Positions 21,523-32,814 of a stretch of 64,000 nt of DNA are shown one piece after another. The stretch's first letter is position 1; every line of letters starts with the position of its first letter. The notes beneath the pieces were generated by a model that ran no database searches, was not told where the DNA came from, and saw nothing but the letters and a program-made list of their open reading frames with translations. Made by a program: the position numbers and the translations under genes. Source of the DNA: Candidula unifasciata (Eukaryota > Mollusca > Gastropoda > Stylommatophora > Geomitridae). Where the stretch lies: contig CAJHNH020008546.1 of NCBI GenBank assembly GCA_905116865.2, positions 564,773 to 628,772 on the forward strand, in the 5' to 3' direction.

Positions 21523-22456
21523 TAGGGCTGTACCGAATATTCGCTTCGTATTCGCTTCGGGGCCGAATAGTGGACCCGATAACTATTCGGTATTTGGCCG
21601 AATAGTTGCGGTCGGGCCGAATACGAATAGTGGTTACCTAGCAACCGTTTCTAGACTGGTGGAAAAAATACATCAAGACTTCCCACCTTGGTTTATACTG
21701 TGAAGCGTTATCTTTGTGCACCACCTACGAGCGTACCAAGTGCCCCTTTATTTCCATCTTGCATGTGTTGGGAGTATAGTGTTTTTATGTGTGTTGCTGT
21801 AGAAACAAAATGCAACACTTAAAAATGTAAGAGGGGCAGAAAAGCAAGTGTTCTAGTGTTGTCGGCTTGATTTCTTTGAGTGGAGTGTCCTCTTCGTTGA
21901 TTCTTTGAAGTAACGGGAGTTCGTCATCATTTATGGGTGTCGTATCTGTTCTTTCGTCGTCTCGTGGAAACGACAGCGGCTGAATGTTTTGATCGACGTT
22001 CGCTTTTATTATTGTCTTTGTTGTTTGATCTTCTGGCGTTAGCCGCCCGGCGTCTGGTTTCGTGAGCTCGCGGGGAGCTGGGCGACTTGTAAGGACGGCA
22101 TTTTTTCTTCGTCGGCGTTATTTTTGTTTTTGATGTTTCGCCTTGCGGGTTTTCATTTTGACTCTCTGTATTTGTCGTATTTTCCTGTTTAGTACAGCTG
22201 GAAATACCTTCAGTGAGACAAAAAGCTGGCCTAATGCTGACAACATGGAACGAAGGTTTTTCATGGAGGTGTGTCAGCACACGAACTAATACGTGCTGCA
22301 GGAGATCGCAGATTGTGGCGAGGCATAATCGCCCATGCCAGCCGGCAAAGCACATGATGATGATGATTCACTATTCGTATTCGTATTCGGCTGAATAGTT
22401 GGTCCAGCTATTCGTATTCGGCCGAATAGTTAAAATCACTATTCGGTACAGCCCTA
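21523..22456 (-). mobile_element. hAT-type DNA transposon, 934 bp, perfect 8-bp TSD
   Basis: The terminal inverted repeat TAGGGCTGTACCGAATA is exact at both ends. It is flanked by identical ATTTCAGG at 21515-21522 and 22457-22464. Subterminal zones are full of ATTCGGCCGAATA-type palindromes. An 8-bp duplication with TAGGG ends suits the hAT superfamily. It is too short for a full hAT transposase, so it should be non-autonomous. Strand is given for the internal reading frame at 21927-22355. Confidence 0.9.
21927..22355 (-). CDS. Basic, Ser/Arg/Asn-rich ORF inside the hAT element
   Basis: A 142-codon frame on the minus strand fills the middle of the 934-bp hAT-type element. The N-terminal third is hydrophobic and Cys/His-containing (CFAGWHGRLCLATICDLL). 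The C-terminal half is strongly basic: KKKCRPYKSPSSPRAHETR, then RRAANARRSNN and STRRRKNRYDTHK. I recognise no transposase core, BED finger or RNase H-fold acidic triad. The basic region is reminiscent of nuclear-localisation or DNA-binding segments, but that is weak. It may be a decayed transposase N-terminus, a captured host fragment, or chance. Confidence 0.3.
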   Translation of the reverse strand: MCFAGWHGRLCLATICDLLQHVLVRVLTHLHEKPSFHVVSIRPAFCLTEGISSCTKQENTTNTESQNENPQGETSKTKITPTKKKCRPYKSPSSPRAHETRRRAANARRSNNKDNNKSERRSKHSAAVVSTRRRKNRYDTHK

Positions 22457-22659
22457 ATTTCAGGACTTAATTTCAGATACAAGTACCTGATCAGACACAA
22501 TGACAAGCTATAGCGATCAAGTTGTGTAGAGAAAACAGTTTTCCAAAATACGCAATGTGTTGTAGGGCCAGAAATCGTAATGCACTATTTGCCAAGATAC
22601 CAGACTTCTTCATAGAAGCCTAAAGTAAAATGTTCTTAAAAAAAGAAACCTACCAGGTG

Positions 22660-22918
22660 TCGGCGTCTGAGGTTTAGGGTCGGCGTCTGTGGCTTAGGCG
22701 CTGGGAATGAGCTTTCTAATGCCGGAGTGCCGGGTTCCATCCCAGCTGCGGGCCTGGAGCCTTGCGTTGGTTTCGACAGTGGTATCGAGAAGCCGACCGT
22801 CCAGGAAGCAATAGCAAACTACTGGACGTAAATTTGCCAAGAGAAACCACACAACAGCCAGGAGCTGCTGCGTTTGGTTCTGCAACGTCCTGTAAAGGAA
22901 CGCAACTAACTTAACCAG
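22660..22918 (+). mobile_element. tRNA-derived SINE, family 2
   Basis: The head repeats part of itself (GTCGGCGTCTG appears twice at 22659-22690). It continues with GGTTCCATCCCAGCTGCGGG and the body GCAAACTACTGGACGTAAAT, and ends CTGTAAAGGAACGCAACTAA. The duplicated head segment is a private feature of this copy. Confidence 0.82.
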
Positions 22919-23175
22919 GTGTCGAGCCTCACATAAAGTAGATGGAAAGAAGACAGAAAACCAAACCATCAGTGCCACCTACACGATAGGGAGCAGGACT
23001 GCAGGAAAGAAGGATACTGTCAATACTGTAAAGAAGAAGAACAACAACAAATATACCAGCCGCAGCAGATGAACAATCGAGGTGCAAAAGATTTGTTTGT
23101 TTTGTTTTAGTATCCAGAAGCCATCCAGTTGTTAACCCTTAGACTCGGTATTACGGATATCGCAACCTTTCGGCC

Positions 23176-23312
23176 TTGATTCCATTGTAAATACCGTAAA
23201 TCTGGGAGAAATGTGGCTTTCCTGCCTACCCCCGGGATTGAACCCGGACCACAAGGAGTTCGTCACCCGGTCTCCGCGCAATCCGGTTTAGCCAACTACG
23301 CTAGAGAGCCGG
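23176..23312 (-). mobile_element. tRNA-derived SINE, family 6 (minus)
   Basis: On the minus strand it starts with CCGGCTCTCTAGCGTAGTTG (A-box region), has B box CGGGTTCAATCCCGG, and ends in the CTCCCAGATTTACGGTATTT tail. It is the partner of 8561-8698 and the better preserved of the two. Confidence 0.82.
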
Positions 23313-23539
23313 GCAGTTGCAAGTGATAAAAGATAGTCTAGCGAAGCATGTCAGTCCGATGACCAAAGCCAGCAATCTGATGCACATAATGCATCATGCT
23401 GAGTTAACCAGCTGACTACACCGAATTCCCGACAACCATTATGATCCTAACAGTGCTGGCAAACCTGAAGATTATAAAGAACCTCGTGGGTCAGATATTT
23501 GTGGCCAAATTAAGAAAAACCAAGGAGTGGTCGATAACC

Positions 23540-24370
23540 CAACAAAACAATTAAAACAAACAAAAGTTACAGTTGTCGAACGAGATGGTGGTAATCCCTT
23601 CCATGTGTCATAATGTCCGATGTTGGGTCGTCAAACGAGGCAATCTAGCTCTAAAAGTCATCAAGGTTGAAAGATTTTGTTCAAGAAACAACCCACTGAC
23701 GGCGGCTGTGCTGACCACGAAAGACGTTGAAATACTAGAAGGAGTGATGATAGACGTGAGGATACAGAGATCTGGGCAGTACATACCATCTGTATTGTAG
23801 TGATCCAAATGTAAGGTCTGGCATTTCAGATCAACTTGTCTCAGTAAACAGGACATTTCTAGGTACTGTGCAGAGCTTCATCCTTTTAGACAATGTTCAC
23901 TGGCCGAGAAGGATGAGGACTTCCGAAAGCCACATTCAAATAGGAAGTGTGCAAACTGCTCAGGCCCGCATGGGGTCAAATACTTGGGCTGCCCAAGCCT
24001 ACAACTGTGTAGGAAGATGATGAAATAGCCATCAAGGAAAACTTACCCTGTAGAGAAGCTCAAAGGAGACACGAAGCACCAAAGAGCATTTCATCCCTGG
24101 ATACGGCACAACTTCATGGCCAAATTTTGAACTTGGAAAGTGAAATAAACACCCTTTGAAAAGACAAAGAGGCAGGGAACATACAACATGCAGCGATGCG
24201 CAAGGAGATTCAGGAGATAAGAGAAATCCGGAATACCACGCTAGAAGTTCAAATCAGAAGGAGAAAGATGTAGGTTCAATTAGAGATTTTAAATCAGAAA
24301 TAGCAGTTCTACTCAGTGACATAAAGAACCGACAAGACCAACGAGAAATATACGACGTTGTGTAAAATAA
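23540..24370 (+). mobile_element. LINE ORF1 (gag-like) remnant with zinc knuckle
   Basis: In one frame around 23860-24000 the translation reads YCAELHPFRQC and then KCANCSGPHGVKYLGCP. C-x2-C-x3-H-x6-C (23948-23992), following another Cys/His cluster, is the CCHC knuckle layout of ORF1 proteins of I/Jockey-type LINEs. Frames on either side are open for 70-75 codons but interrupted by stops. Lysine/glutamate-rich sequence follows to about 24360, as is common for ORF1. It may belong to the RNase H-bearing LINE family seen elsewhere in the window, but this copy does not connect to an ORF2. Confidence 0.65.
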
Positions 24371-25200
24371 ACCTCTAAAACCGGACAGCACAACGAAAGA
24401 AACTCAAACACAAAGCGAAAGGTAAGACCAGTTCATAAAGGCAGAGCAGTTATACAAAATAATACCATGGAAGAAACTTTACATAAATGGCAAGAGGAGC
24501 AACGACGACTTGCAGCGTACAAATTATTTCAAGCGGCGATTCTCTAACGAAAGTACAAATAAATGCACCTGGTCCAGAAAAAAACATTCTAAGTGAGAAA
24601 CAGAATGACGGTCTGGAACATCTCGTATGTCGACACGGACGAAGACGAAATAGCGATAACGTTGATGAAACCAGGTCAAGATCGCAATAGCAAGTGAGGA
24701 TCTATGACCGAACAACAGCTAAAACCATACAATGAACTGGTACAGAAACATCACCATGAAAAGCTCTGGAAACAGTCCAGTCAATGGCAGTAACATCACC
24801 AACGGAAGGTACAACAAGGAACACTTAACCTAATCAGATCCTATCCTGCACAATGAGACGGGCATACCAGAGTTAGACATGTACAGACACAGATACAAAA
24901 TAAAAAAATAAAAACAATTACAACTGAAATGATCGCTCGCTCGATTGTATCCTCCGGACCGCTACCAAAAGGTTTACAATAACAACCTGAGAATATAAAA
25001 TCTCAATCTGGAAGCAGACCAACCAGGTAGAACCCAGACACCCCGTTCAACCCCTGAAGAAGTTATAATTAAGACACCTGTAACGGCAACATCAGCCAGA
25101 TGGAACCTGGTGTCTTGTGTCGGTAAGGACGTGACTGAAATAAGATTCATAAGAAGAGCAGTAAACATTTCAAGAAGAGAGAGTATCGGAAAAGACTGAC
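24371..25200. other. Probable LINE-derived spacer, unassigned
   Basis: A-rich plus strand with Lys/Glu/Asn-rich broken frames continues the style of the preceding ORF1 remnant. No domain can be named. Confidence 0.35.
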
Positions 25201-25204
25201 CGAC

Positions 25205-25390
25205 GTTCCACCCCACCAGGACCTCACAGCGAGCTACCAACATCCGATGACACAAAGTGCCACTATTCGGATGAGAATCACCAGGTACAAGTCCCAGAAA
25301 CCCCAGTAAACCGTTAGGTTATTTTAGTTCCCACGACTACAGCCGGAGTGGGGCTTAAAAATAACAGACAATTGCGTCCTATATTAAGGA
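25205..25390 (+). repeat. Rep5 interspersed repeat
   Basis: CCCCACCAGGACCTCACAGC, then GATGACACAAAGTGCCACTA, AGTCCCAGAAACCCC and CCGGAGTGGGGCTTAAAAAT. Same orientation and same left edge as 14590-14790. Confidence 0.75.
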
Positions 25391-26259
25391 GAGGTTGTGA
25401 TAATTTCTGTCATCAAATAGGAAATCTGACAATGTTACTTTGGTGTGCCTTGCTCACCAATGCCGGAAAAAATAATTTTGCTCATTACAGCCGATGAACA
25501 TAATGTGATATCGGAATGGATTGTTCAGAGAATCACCAAGGAAATAATTTACACCAGTAAAATGTGCGTGAAAAAAACACACACAATACCCCCATAAATA
25601 AAGTAGTCTGAAAGTTATCTAATAAGTTATCAAACGATAAATCATGTCGAAGAATCAGAGCTCCCGAAACGAGGCCAAATGATGACAAAGGGAGGTAAGA
25701 CCACCCTGAAATGATCACACCTCATGTATTTTAATTACAGCAAGGGCAGATAACCGAGAACAGAGCGAGCAATAGATCTGCTGAAATGAATCTCCCATTA
25801 AAAGAGTGAAAGATACCTTAGTGGTAATGACACTTGCCTCCTGTATTAAAGTTGCCTTTTTGTTGTTGTTGCACGTGAGGGTAATCCACTGTGAATCTAT
25901 GTTACTAACACACACACACACCCATATATATATATATATATATATATATAACCAGTTCAATGGAGTGAGTACATAGCCGAATGCGATAATACAGACTACT
26001 GGGCACACCCATATGCCGAAAGCATTGATTATAGGCTACTGGTGACTCCAGGAGTGGGCCCATATGCCGAAGGTTTTTCTGTGTGTATTGAACTCACGTC
26101 TAGTCGAGGCTAGGTAATGCTCTTTGAGGTGATGCCGCTGTGAAATAATGCCAATGTGTTTGGGAGTAGTAGACGGACAGTAGTTCTGTCATCAACATCA
26201 CATTCGTCGCATTGTGTTCATCAATAAAAAGACTGACGAATTATTATAGCGACGACTTT
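25391..26259. other. Spacer with CA/TA microsatellite
   Basis: A CA then TA dinucleotide run lies at 25907-25951. A block TGGGC(A)C(A)CCCATATGCCGAA is duplicated at about 26001 and 26055. No gene was recognised. Confidence 0.5.
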
Positions 26260-28640
26260 TAACATGCTGTTTTTGACACTGTTATTAGAGTGATTACTTT
26301 GGCTCTATAAACCCACAAGAATTTGCATTGATAAAACACCACAGCTAATGGATCAGATAGTCATAGAGAAACTAAAAGACAAAGATGTGTTTAAAACCTG
26401 CATCCTGAATGTAATGACAGAAAAGTGCGGACTCCGAAAGCCAAGAAGGCACATGAAACAAACAGCATGGTGGAATGAAGAAGTTAAAATTTCTATCAAA
26501 AAAAAGAAGAAATATTTTCATCACTGGCAAAAGTCCAAATTAGATGAGGACTACATCAAATATAGAAAAGCAAGAGCAAAGAGCAAGAGGAAAGTAAATT
26601 CGGCGAAATCAGAATCATGGGCAAACTACGGAGAACAATTAGCAAGGCTATGCACTGATTCACCAAGTCAGTTCTACCGAAGCATCAAGGCAATGAGACT
26701 GAGAGAAGAGAAATTTAACCCATCAAAGATCATAAACAGCAAGGCTAAAAAACCACTCACCAAATCCCAAGATGTTAAAAGAAGATGGCAAGAATATTTT
26801 TCTGAATTACTGAATAGTGGACCACAAGAACCAGTGTCTAATAAAATAAAATTTGGACAAGAACAAGAACGTAATATATTAGAATCTGAAGTTGAAAACA
26901 TCCTAGAGCAAAACAAAAGTAACAAAGCGGCCGGAACAGATGGTATTACAACAGACATAATACTTGCATGTAAGGCAACAGCAGTAACATGGCTGACAAG
27001 AATATTCTTCTTCTTCTTCTTCGCGTTCACCAGCTGTATGCTCTGGCGGGAAGTTCTGGTTGCTCGTCCACTACTGAACTGCAGTCCTGTTCCAGAACCT
27101 GAGTGTTGCATGTGCATCAGTTTTACAGATCTCATTCTTTTGAATACAGACTGTTAGTTCCTTGCCTCTCCGGCAGATGCACTCTGACTTCAAAGGAAGC
27201 TCCCCATTTAGTCGACTCTTACGACATGCTTTTGGGGAGGCAGTGGGTCTATTCTTGTTTTCCCGACAATGGGGCCCCGGAACCCACACGGGGGACAAGA
27301 ATATTCAATATGGCCTGGGAGGAAATGAAAGTTTCCGTTGACTGGCAGAGAGCAACTATAGTTCCCATATGGAAGAAGAAAGGTGATAAACGAGATTGTG
27401 AAACATACAGAGGTATCTCATTACAAAGCCATGTAGGAAAGATGTTTGCAAAAATATGAGAACGAAGAGCAAGGGTGATATTAGAACCTCAATTAAGTAA
27501 CAACCAGTTTGGATTTAGAAAAGGAAAGAGCTGCACTGATGCAATATTTACTCTTCGGCAAATTTGTGAACAGACAATCGAATATAATAAACACCAGAAT
27601 CTTATTTTCATTGATCAAGAGAAGGCTTTTGACAGGGTTTACAGAAATAAACTATGGAACATTCTTGAAGAATATGGTGTACCGGGTAAATTATTGGGAA
27701 ACATAATGGCTCTCTATCAAAATAGCCAGAGCGCTGTAAGAACAACGGAAGGTATGACAGACTGGTTCCCCATTACATCAGGAGTACGACAAGGATGTGT
27801 CCTATCATCCCTACTCTTCATCACATATATGGATAAAATTGCACAGGAGTCAAACCAAAACACAGATATTATAAATGAACTACTCTTTGCGGATGACCAA
27901 TGTTTGTTACAAGAAGAAGAACAAAAACTACAATAACATGTTGATTCATTGCTCACTAACTGTACAAAATTTGACATGAAAATAAACACCTCAAAAACTG
28001 AAGTAATGACCATAGGAAAGAAACACAGTAAAGTAAACATAAAGATCAATGACATACAATTAGAACAAGTTCAAGAATTCAAGTACTTAGGATGCATATT
28101 TACAGAAGATGGAAGACTCGATAAAGAGATACAGGCTAGAGTTCAAAAAGCCAATGCAGTCAACTTCCAACTGGCCCCACTTCTTCGTCATCTAAAGATC
28201 TCGTTACTAGCCAAACAACGGATGATCAACAGCATGTGGACAATGAACAAATCACATATGCAAAAAATAACTACGTGTGAAATGCGATGTCTGCGAAGAG
28301 TCACCAACAATACACGAAGAGACAGAGTCACAAACGTCAGCATTAGAGACAATGTTGGAACAAGAGCATGCATGGAACATATTGAAAGACAGATAATGAA
28401 GTGGTTTGGCCATTTAGTAAGAATGCAACCGGATCAGATTGCCTATAAGGCCTTTTACAGTAGAACATCGGGAAGAAAGGCCAGAGGAAGACCCAGGAAA
28501 AATGGATAGATGGAGTAGCTGAATACGGCCAGAAGATCCAGAAAACTGTCACTCAAATCACGCGAGAGGCACAAAACACATATTTTAAACCACGACACTG
28601 GGCTGCAACCTGGTAAAAGTGAAGAAGACAATAAATAGAT
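26260..28640 (+). mobile_element. Nearly complete LINE ORF2 interrupted by a SINE
   Basis: The pieces are 26348-27007, then 27294-28509 beyond a SINE insertion. Order of blocks: KAAGTDGITTDII (RT region 1 style), WQRATIVPIWKKKGDKRDCE, TYRGISL, QFGFRKGKSCTDAI, LIFIDQEKAFDRVYR, TSGVRQGCVLSSLLF, LLFADDQCLLQ (catalytic F-A-D-D), KTEVMTIG, EFKYLGCIFTEDG, MKWFGHLVRMQ, then GRPRKNG and a stop. The first catalytic Asp (DQEKAFD) and the FADD pair are intact. Stops at about 27457 and 27934 (TGA, TAA) break the frame. Endonuclease and ORF1 are not visible upstream. A non-LTR retrotransposon; clade not assigned. Confidence 0.92.
27008..27293 (-). mobile_element. SINE-like family 1 inserted in the LINE, 13-bp TSD
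   Basis: Flanked by GACAAGAATATTC at 26995-27007 and again at 27294-27306, a perfect 13-bp duplication. Read on the minus strand it begins CCCGTGTGGGTTCCGGGGCC and ends GGTGAACGCGAAGAAGAAGA. This gives exact ends: 286 bp with a GAA tail and no clear tRNA-like head. Confidence 0.93.
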
Positions 28641-28679
28641 AGATTAGAGTGATTGTTGTATGGTGTACACTATGCGTAA

Positions 28680-28986
28680 CGGTGTTGTCTATAGTCTCCC
28701 GGTAGGAAACCCAATTTGTCGTCAGATAGTCTAGAACCACCGCCCCCTGCCCCCCCCCCCCCCGCCCCACCAAGTATGTCGTAAAAGTAGACCACTTAGA
28801 GGTGATTCCTTCTATGTCGGATTGCATCCGTCAAGGGAGGAACTAACAATCTGCAGACACATAATCCATATCTGTAAAACGAACGAATGTACCCACAAAA
28901 CTTAAGTTCCTGAAAAATCCAAAGCCCATGAGTGGACGAACAACCAGAACTATCCGCCTGATTTTACAGCGTGTGAACGTCAACAC

Positions 28987-28987
<1 letters not shown>
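28680..28987 (+). mobile_element. SINE-like family 1 with expanded microsatellite tail
   Basis: Body blocks AAGTATGTCGTAAAAGTAGA, ACAATCTGCAGACACATAAT, GTGGACGAACAACCAGAACT and GATTTTACAGCGTGTGAACG follow the family-1 order. The element runs directly into (AAT)n and then ~260 bp of (AAG)n, which occupies the position of its GAA tail. Confidence 0.82.
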
Positions 28988-29047
<60 letters not shown>

Positions 29048-29345
29048 AAGAAGAAGAAGAAGAAGAAGAAGAAGAAGAAGAAGAAGAAGAAGAAGAAGAA
29101 GAAGAAGAAGAAGAAGAAGAAGAAGAAGAAGAAGAAGAAGAAGAAGAAGAAGAAGAAGAAGAAGAAAAAGAAGAAGCAGAAGAAGAAGAAGAAGAAGAAG
29201 AAGAAGAAGAAGAAGAAGAAGAAGAAGAAGAAGAAGAAGAAGAAGAAGAAGAAGAAGAAGAAGAAGAAGAAGAAGAAAAAGAAAAAGAAAAGAACAAGGA
29301 GTAGGAGGAGAGGGGGTTGGAGGAGACGGAGGAGGAGAAGAAGAA
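28988..29345. repeat. (AAT)n then (AAG)n microsatellite
   Basis: About ten AAT units are followed by AAG units from 29019 to about 29290, then a degenerate purine stretch. Poly-Lys, poly-Phe, poly-Leu and poly-Ser frames are artefacts. Confidence 0.97.
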
Positions 29346-29629
29346 GAAGAATATAATGAAGAATGCGCACTGACACAGACTAGAACAAAAAACTTGCACA
29401 CTAGCTGGCAAGCGTCGGTTACTGGGTTACAACTTCCGTAGAACAGACAGCAGCTAGCAGGCGTGGGAGGTAACGGAAAACCATTAGGCCTCATTTCTCA
29501 AGAATATATGAGGCCAATCACCACGCTAGATTTATTATGGAATGACATGTTTAAAAATACTTCACATAAATCTTAGGACTGCATAACCTGGCGTAATCTT
29601 TTGGTTATCTCAAAAATTTTACACAGAAA

Positions 29630-29660
29630 AAAAAAAGGGGGGGGGGGGGGGGGGGGAGAG
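29630..29660. repeat. A-run / G-run
   Basis: An A tract is followed by about 21 consecutive G residues. Prone to sequencing or assembly length error. Confidence 0.9.
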
Positions 29661-29854
29661 AGCACCCGTATAGAATATTACTTTTTGTTTTTGGGTCAGT
29701 GACATCATATCAGTTCAATCAGCGTCTCGCTTGTTCCACCTCCTCCTTCCACCTCACTGTCTACCTGTTTGTCCTTTCGCACACCTTCTTCTTTTTTCTT
29801 TCTCTACTCTCACAACCACTACGATTACAACTGCTACCACCACCATAACTGCTG

Positions 29855-29861
29855 TGAAAAT

Positions 29862-29941
<80 letters not shown>

Positions 29942-29998
29942 ATACTACTACTACTACTACTATCACTACCACCACCACCACCATTACTAATACTACTA
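29855..29998. repeat. (ACT)n microsatellite
   Basis: A long ACT run at 29862-29960 with imperfect ACC/ATT units on both sides. Poly-Thr and poly-Val frames are artefacts. Confidence 0.96.
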
Positions 29999-30324
29999 GG
30001 TTTTTAATTCTTGTTAAATGCGTATTACATTTCTATCAGTGTGAACGTGCATCACATAAAAAGTGGCAGGTAACACACAATGACATTAAAAAAAACAGCA
30101 ATCATTACATTTTCATTCATTTCGTGAGCAAGCAATACGATAACCTCCCCTTCGAACCCCCCCCCCCCCCCAATCCTCTTTTAAGCCTACAATAAAGATG
30201 AAATATTTTGGGACAACGGCGACCCCGCATCTAGGACTTGTTTATAATTGTAGGTGTTGCCAGACGTAAGGGATCAACTTTTGAAAAGTACCTGAGTACT
30301 GAATTGTTATATGAGACTGAATTG

Positions 30325-30600
30325 ATTGGGGCATATTGAAAGAATGTCAGATGACAGAGAAATAAAAACTATACTACAAAATATAGAAGTATACACGAGA
30401 GAAATGAATGGTCGTAGACCACGAGGCAGACCAAGAAGACGATGGAGAGATAATATCCAGACAGACCTACACATGGGGTCACCAACTGGAAAGACAAGGC
30501 CAACCAGAGAGATAAATGGAGGTGGGTGATATCTGCAGCAATGAACCTCAAGGGCTCGGAATGCTGATGAAGAAGAAGAAGAAGAAGAAGACGAAACAAC
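30325..30600 (+). mobile_element. LINE ORF2 tail with GAA end
   Basis: The frame reads LGHIERMSDDREIKTI, then RRPRGRPRRRWRDNIQTDLH, and then AAGAAGAAGAAGAAG at 30569-30590. It is a 5'-truncated copy whose 3' end again is a GAA microsatellite. Confidence 0.8.
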
Positions 30601-31260
30601 ATCTTATCCCAGCCTGCTTCTGTATAATAGCTAAAGTTAACTTGCTTTTCTACAAATTAACGCCACCATGACAGGTCAGTAGTCGATTTCTTGACCAGTG
30701 TGCCCCAATATAACTGTTTTATACGTTCTGAGCGGGTTGTCTGGGTTTTGCTTCTGTCACATTCGCGTCGGAATAGTGGCAATTTGAGTCACTTGGTATC
30801 AAATGTTCAGACTGGAGTGCTGGAGGGAGGACAAAACTACTATTTATTTCATGACTACGTCAAGGTCATATTCCGTCGACTGAAGACGTAAGAGCCGTGA
30901 CAGTCGATCTGACTGACCCACATTGGTTTTATTTGGCAAATATTGCCAAACACGGGAACGATTCTGCGCAGCAGCAATTAGCTTGACAAAAACATGTCAT
31001 TATTAATTAATTAGATACTTGTATGTGTGGCACGGGGAATGAGAACGTAATTAATTTCCATTTTCATGAAATGTGTGGCTTTTTATGGCCTCTTTGGTCT
31101 TTGTAGAAAAGTATATAGATGTTACAATTTAATGTGAACCTTTTTTCTGTGTGCTAAATAATGTGTGAGAATAATTTGTTCATGTTTTCGTACGTAAACA
31201 CGCGGAGAATATGGTGGGAACTACGCCAAAGTAATTCAGTCATCAGTTCCTTGTTCTATA
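30601..31260. other. Spacer, nothing recognised
   Basis: Unique AT-rich intronic sequence (within the presumed guanylate cyclase intron). No repeat family identified. Confidence 0.4.
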
Positions 31261-31261
31261 G

Positions 31262-31445
31262 TGCCACTATGTCACATAGGGCGCAAATTCCATTTCTCCA
31301 TTCCGTTCTGTCGTGTACAGTCATTTCTATAAAATGGAAGGAATTTAGTCCAGCAGCTTTGGCATCTTTCATCAACGTTCACTTTATGGTTTCTCTTGGA
31401 CATCCTCGATTATTCAGTCTCGCAGTTTCCCATTTCATTGGCGAG
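31262..31445 (-). mobile_element. Degraded LINE fragment (minus)
   Basis: Collinear with 3640-3960: ATGTCACATAGGGCGCA, AAAATGGAAGGAATTTAG, ATCAACGTTCACTTTATGG, TCTCTTGGACATCCTCG. No longer coding. Confidence 0.5.
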
Positions 31446-31769
31446 AAATGAAAACAAATAAGGAATTAGCAAGGACACTTGAAGTGAGTAAGAGATATAA
31501 ACTTCAGATATCACCATGGAAACTGAAACCACAATACGTAGGCAAGAGCTTGCAAAACAGATTTCATAAAACACGGAACCACTACAAGCAAGGACCATAG
31601 AGAACGTAAGAAACATTGAAACTGATAACCTGATAATGTACATTGATAGATCCAGTAATGAAAAAAAAAAGAGAATTAAGGGGCAGGTGTTTGTCTTCCT
31701 TATTGAAAAATACACAAATCTTATAAAATCACAGATAATACGTCAGTTTTCACATCGGAACTAGTTGGC

Positions 31770-31905
31770 ATAACGAAAGCCTTAGTGACCTATACAAGCT
31801 CTCCCACAATGCACTAACCACGTCTGCCTTATCATGCATCAGTATTCCACCAAGCTGTGCAGAGCCAGCCAGTCTGTCCGCCTGTTCATTTCCCATATTA
31901 TTATA
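31770..31905 (-). mobile_element. LINE RNase H-domain fragment (minus)
   Basis: Minus-strand translation gives GNEQADRLAGSAQLGG and HDKADVV, the same as the block at 52610-52690. GNExADRLAG is the end of a retroelement RNase H domain, including its last conserved acidic residue. Confidence 0.75.
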
Positions 31906-32680
31906 GATGTTGTTAATTAATGTGGACCTGTGCTAAATCTGGTCCATCCGACCTTGTACATCACGTAATTACATGTGCGCCTGTCTAGTCAGTTTTAACC
32001 GAAAAGTGGGGCTAGAATGAATTTGCTTCACAGAGGGACGGATCTGCAGGCAGCTCAGTGACTGGCAGATCTGGTAACTATGGAGTTCTGTAGCGAGGAA
32101 GAGGAGAAAAAGCATACCAAGACAGACTTGGATACAGATCTTGACTGATTGGTTTAACTTCAAACACGCAGACATGCATATGAGCGACAAGGCGGAGGAA
32201 GCTGATCGGACATTCAATGGTAAATGAGGACCCAACGAACACAGTGTTACAGGACTATGGTGATGAGAAATCAACAAATGCAAGGTGACTTGCTTGCCAC
32301 TGAATGATTTAAATGCAGACTTTTATTAACTACAATTTCCAGGCAATCGCATCCTTTCCCCTCCGCAATCAGATTTGGCTTGGCAATTAAGGAATTACTT
32401 GTCATTACTCCCCGGACATCTCTGCAAGTGTTCCAGTCTCCATTTATAGAAAACACAAGAAGACTCTCAATTAGATCTGGCATAAATTAGCTGACAGCTG
32501 AAAGGTCACAGTTACCGGGACTGAGATCCCGAGGGAGACAACAAAGATCGTAAAAACGTTGGAGGACATTGTATCACGATTGTTGCTAACGAAAACACGC
32601 TACACAGTGAGGCGTGGACGTGTTCGAATTTGTCTGGCTAGTAAGTAAAGTGGGTAATGATGTGTTGAAAGAAACTGACT
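31906..32680. other. Spacer, nothing recognised
   Basis: Both strands were inspected for exon-like segments; none was supported. Confidence 0.4.
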
Positions 32681-32689
32681 AATGAAGAG

Positions 32690-32812
32690 AAATGTTTGCC
32701 TACATCAGAAAGAGACAGTCTACATTCTTTGGTCATGTGATGAAAAGGAGAAAACTCGTGACAGTAGGAAAGTTGGAGGGGAGGAGAGGCAGAGAGAGAG
32801 ACCGAGAAAAAA
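32690..32812 (+). mobile_element. LINE tail fragment
   Basis: One frame reads RQSTFFGHVMKRRKLVTVG, then KLEGRRGREREREK. The same tail, more decayed, is at 44225-44350 (RRQSTFFDRARRKL). The GA-rich end merges into a T-run and a SINE. Confidence 0.75.
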
Positions 32813-32814
32813 GA

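Noticed and set aside
26348..28509. Endogenous retrovirus or other viral polymerase
   Set aside because: Reverse transcriptase blocks and C-terminal GRPRxxW tail are those of a non-LTR retrotransposon; no LTRs, integrase, protease or envelope seen.
28843..29494. Poly-Phe, poly-Leu, poly-Ser and poly-Lys frames
   Set aside because: Translations of the AAG/CTT tract in different frames.
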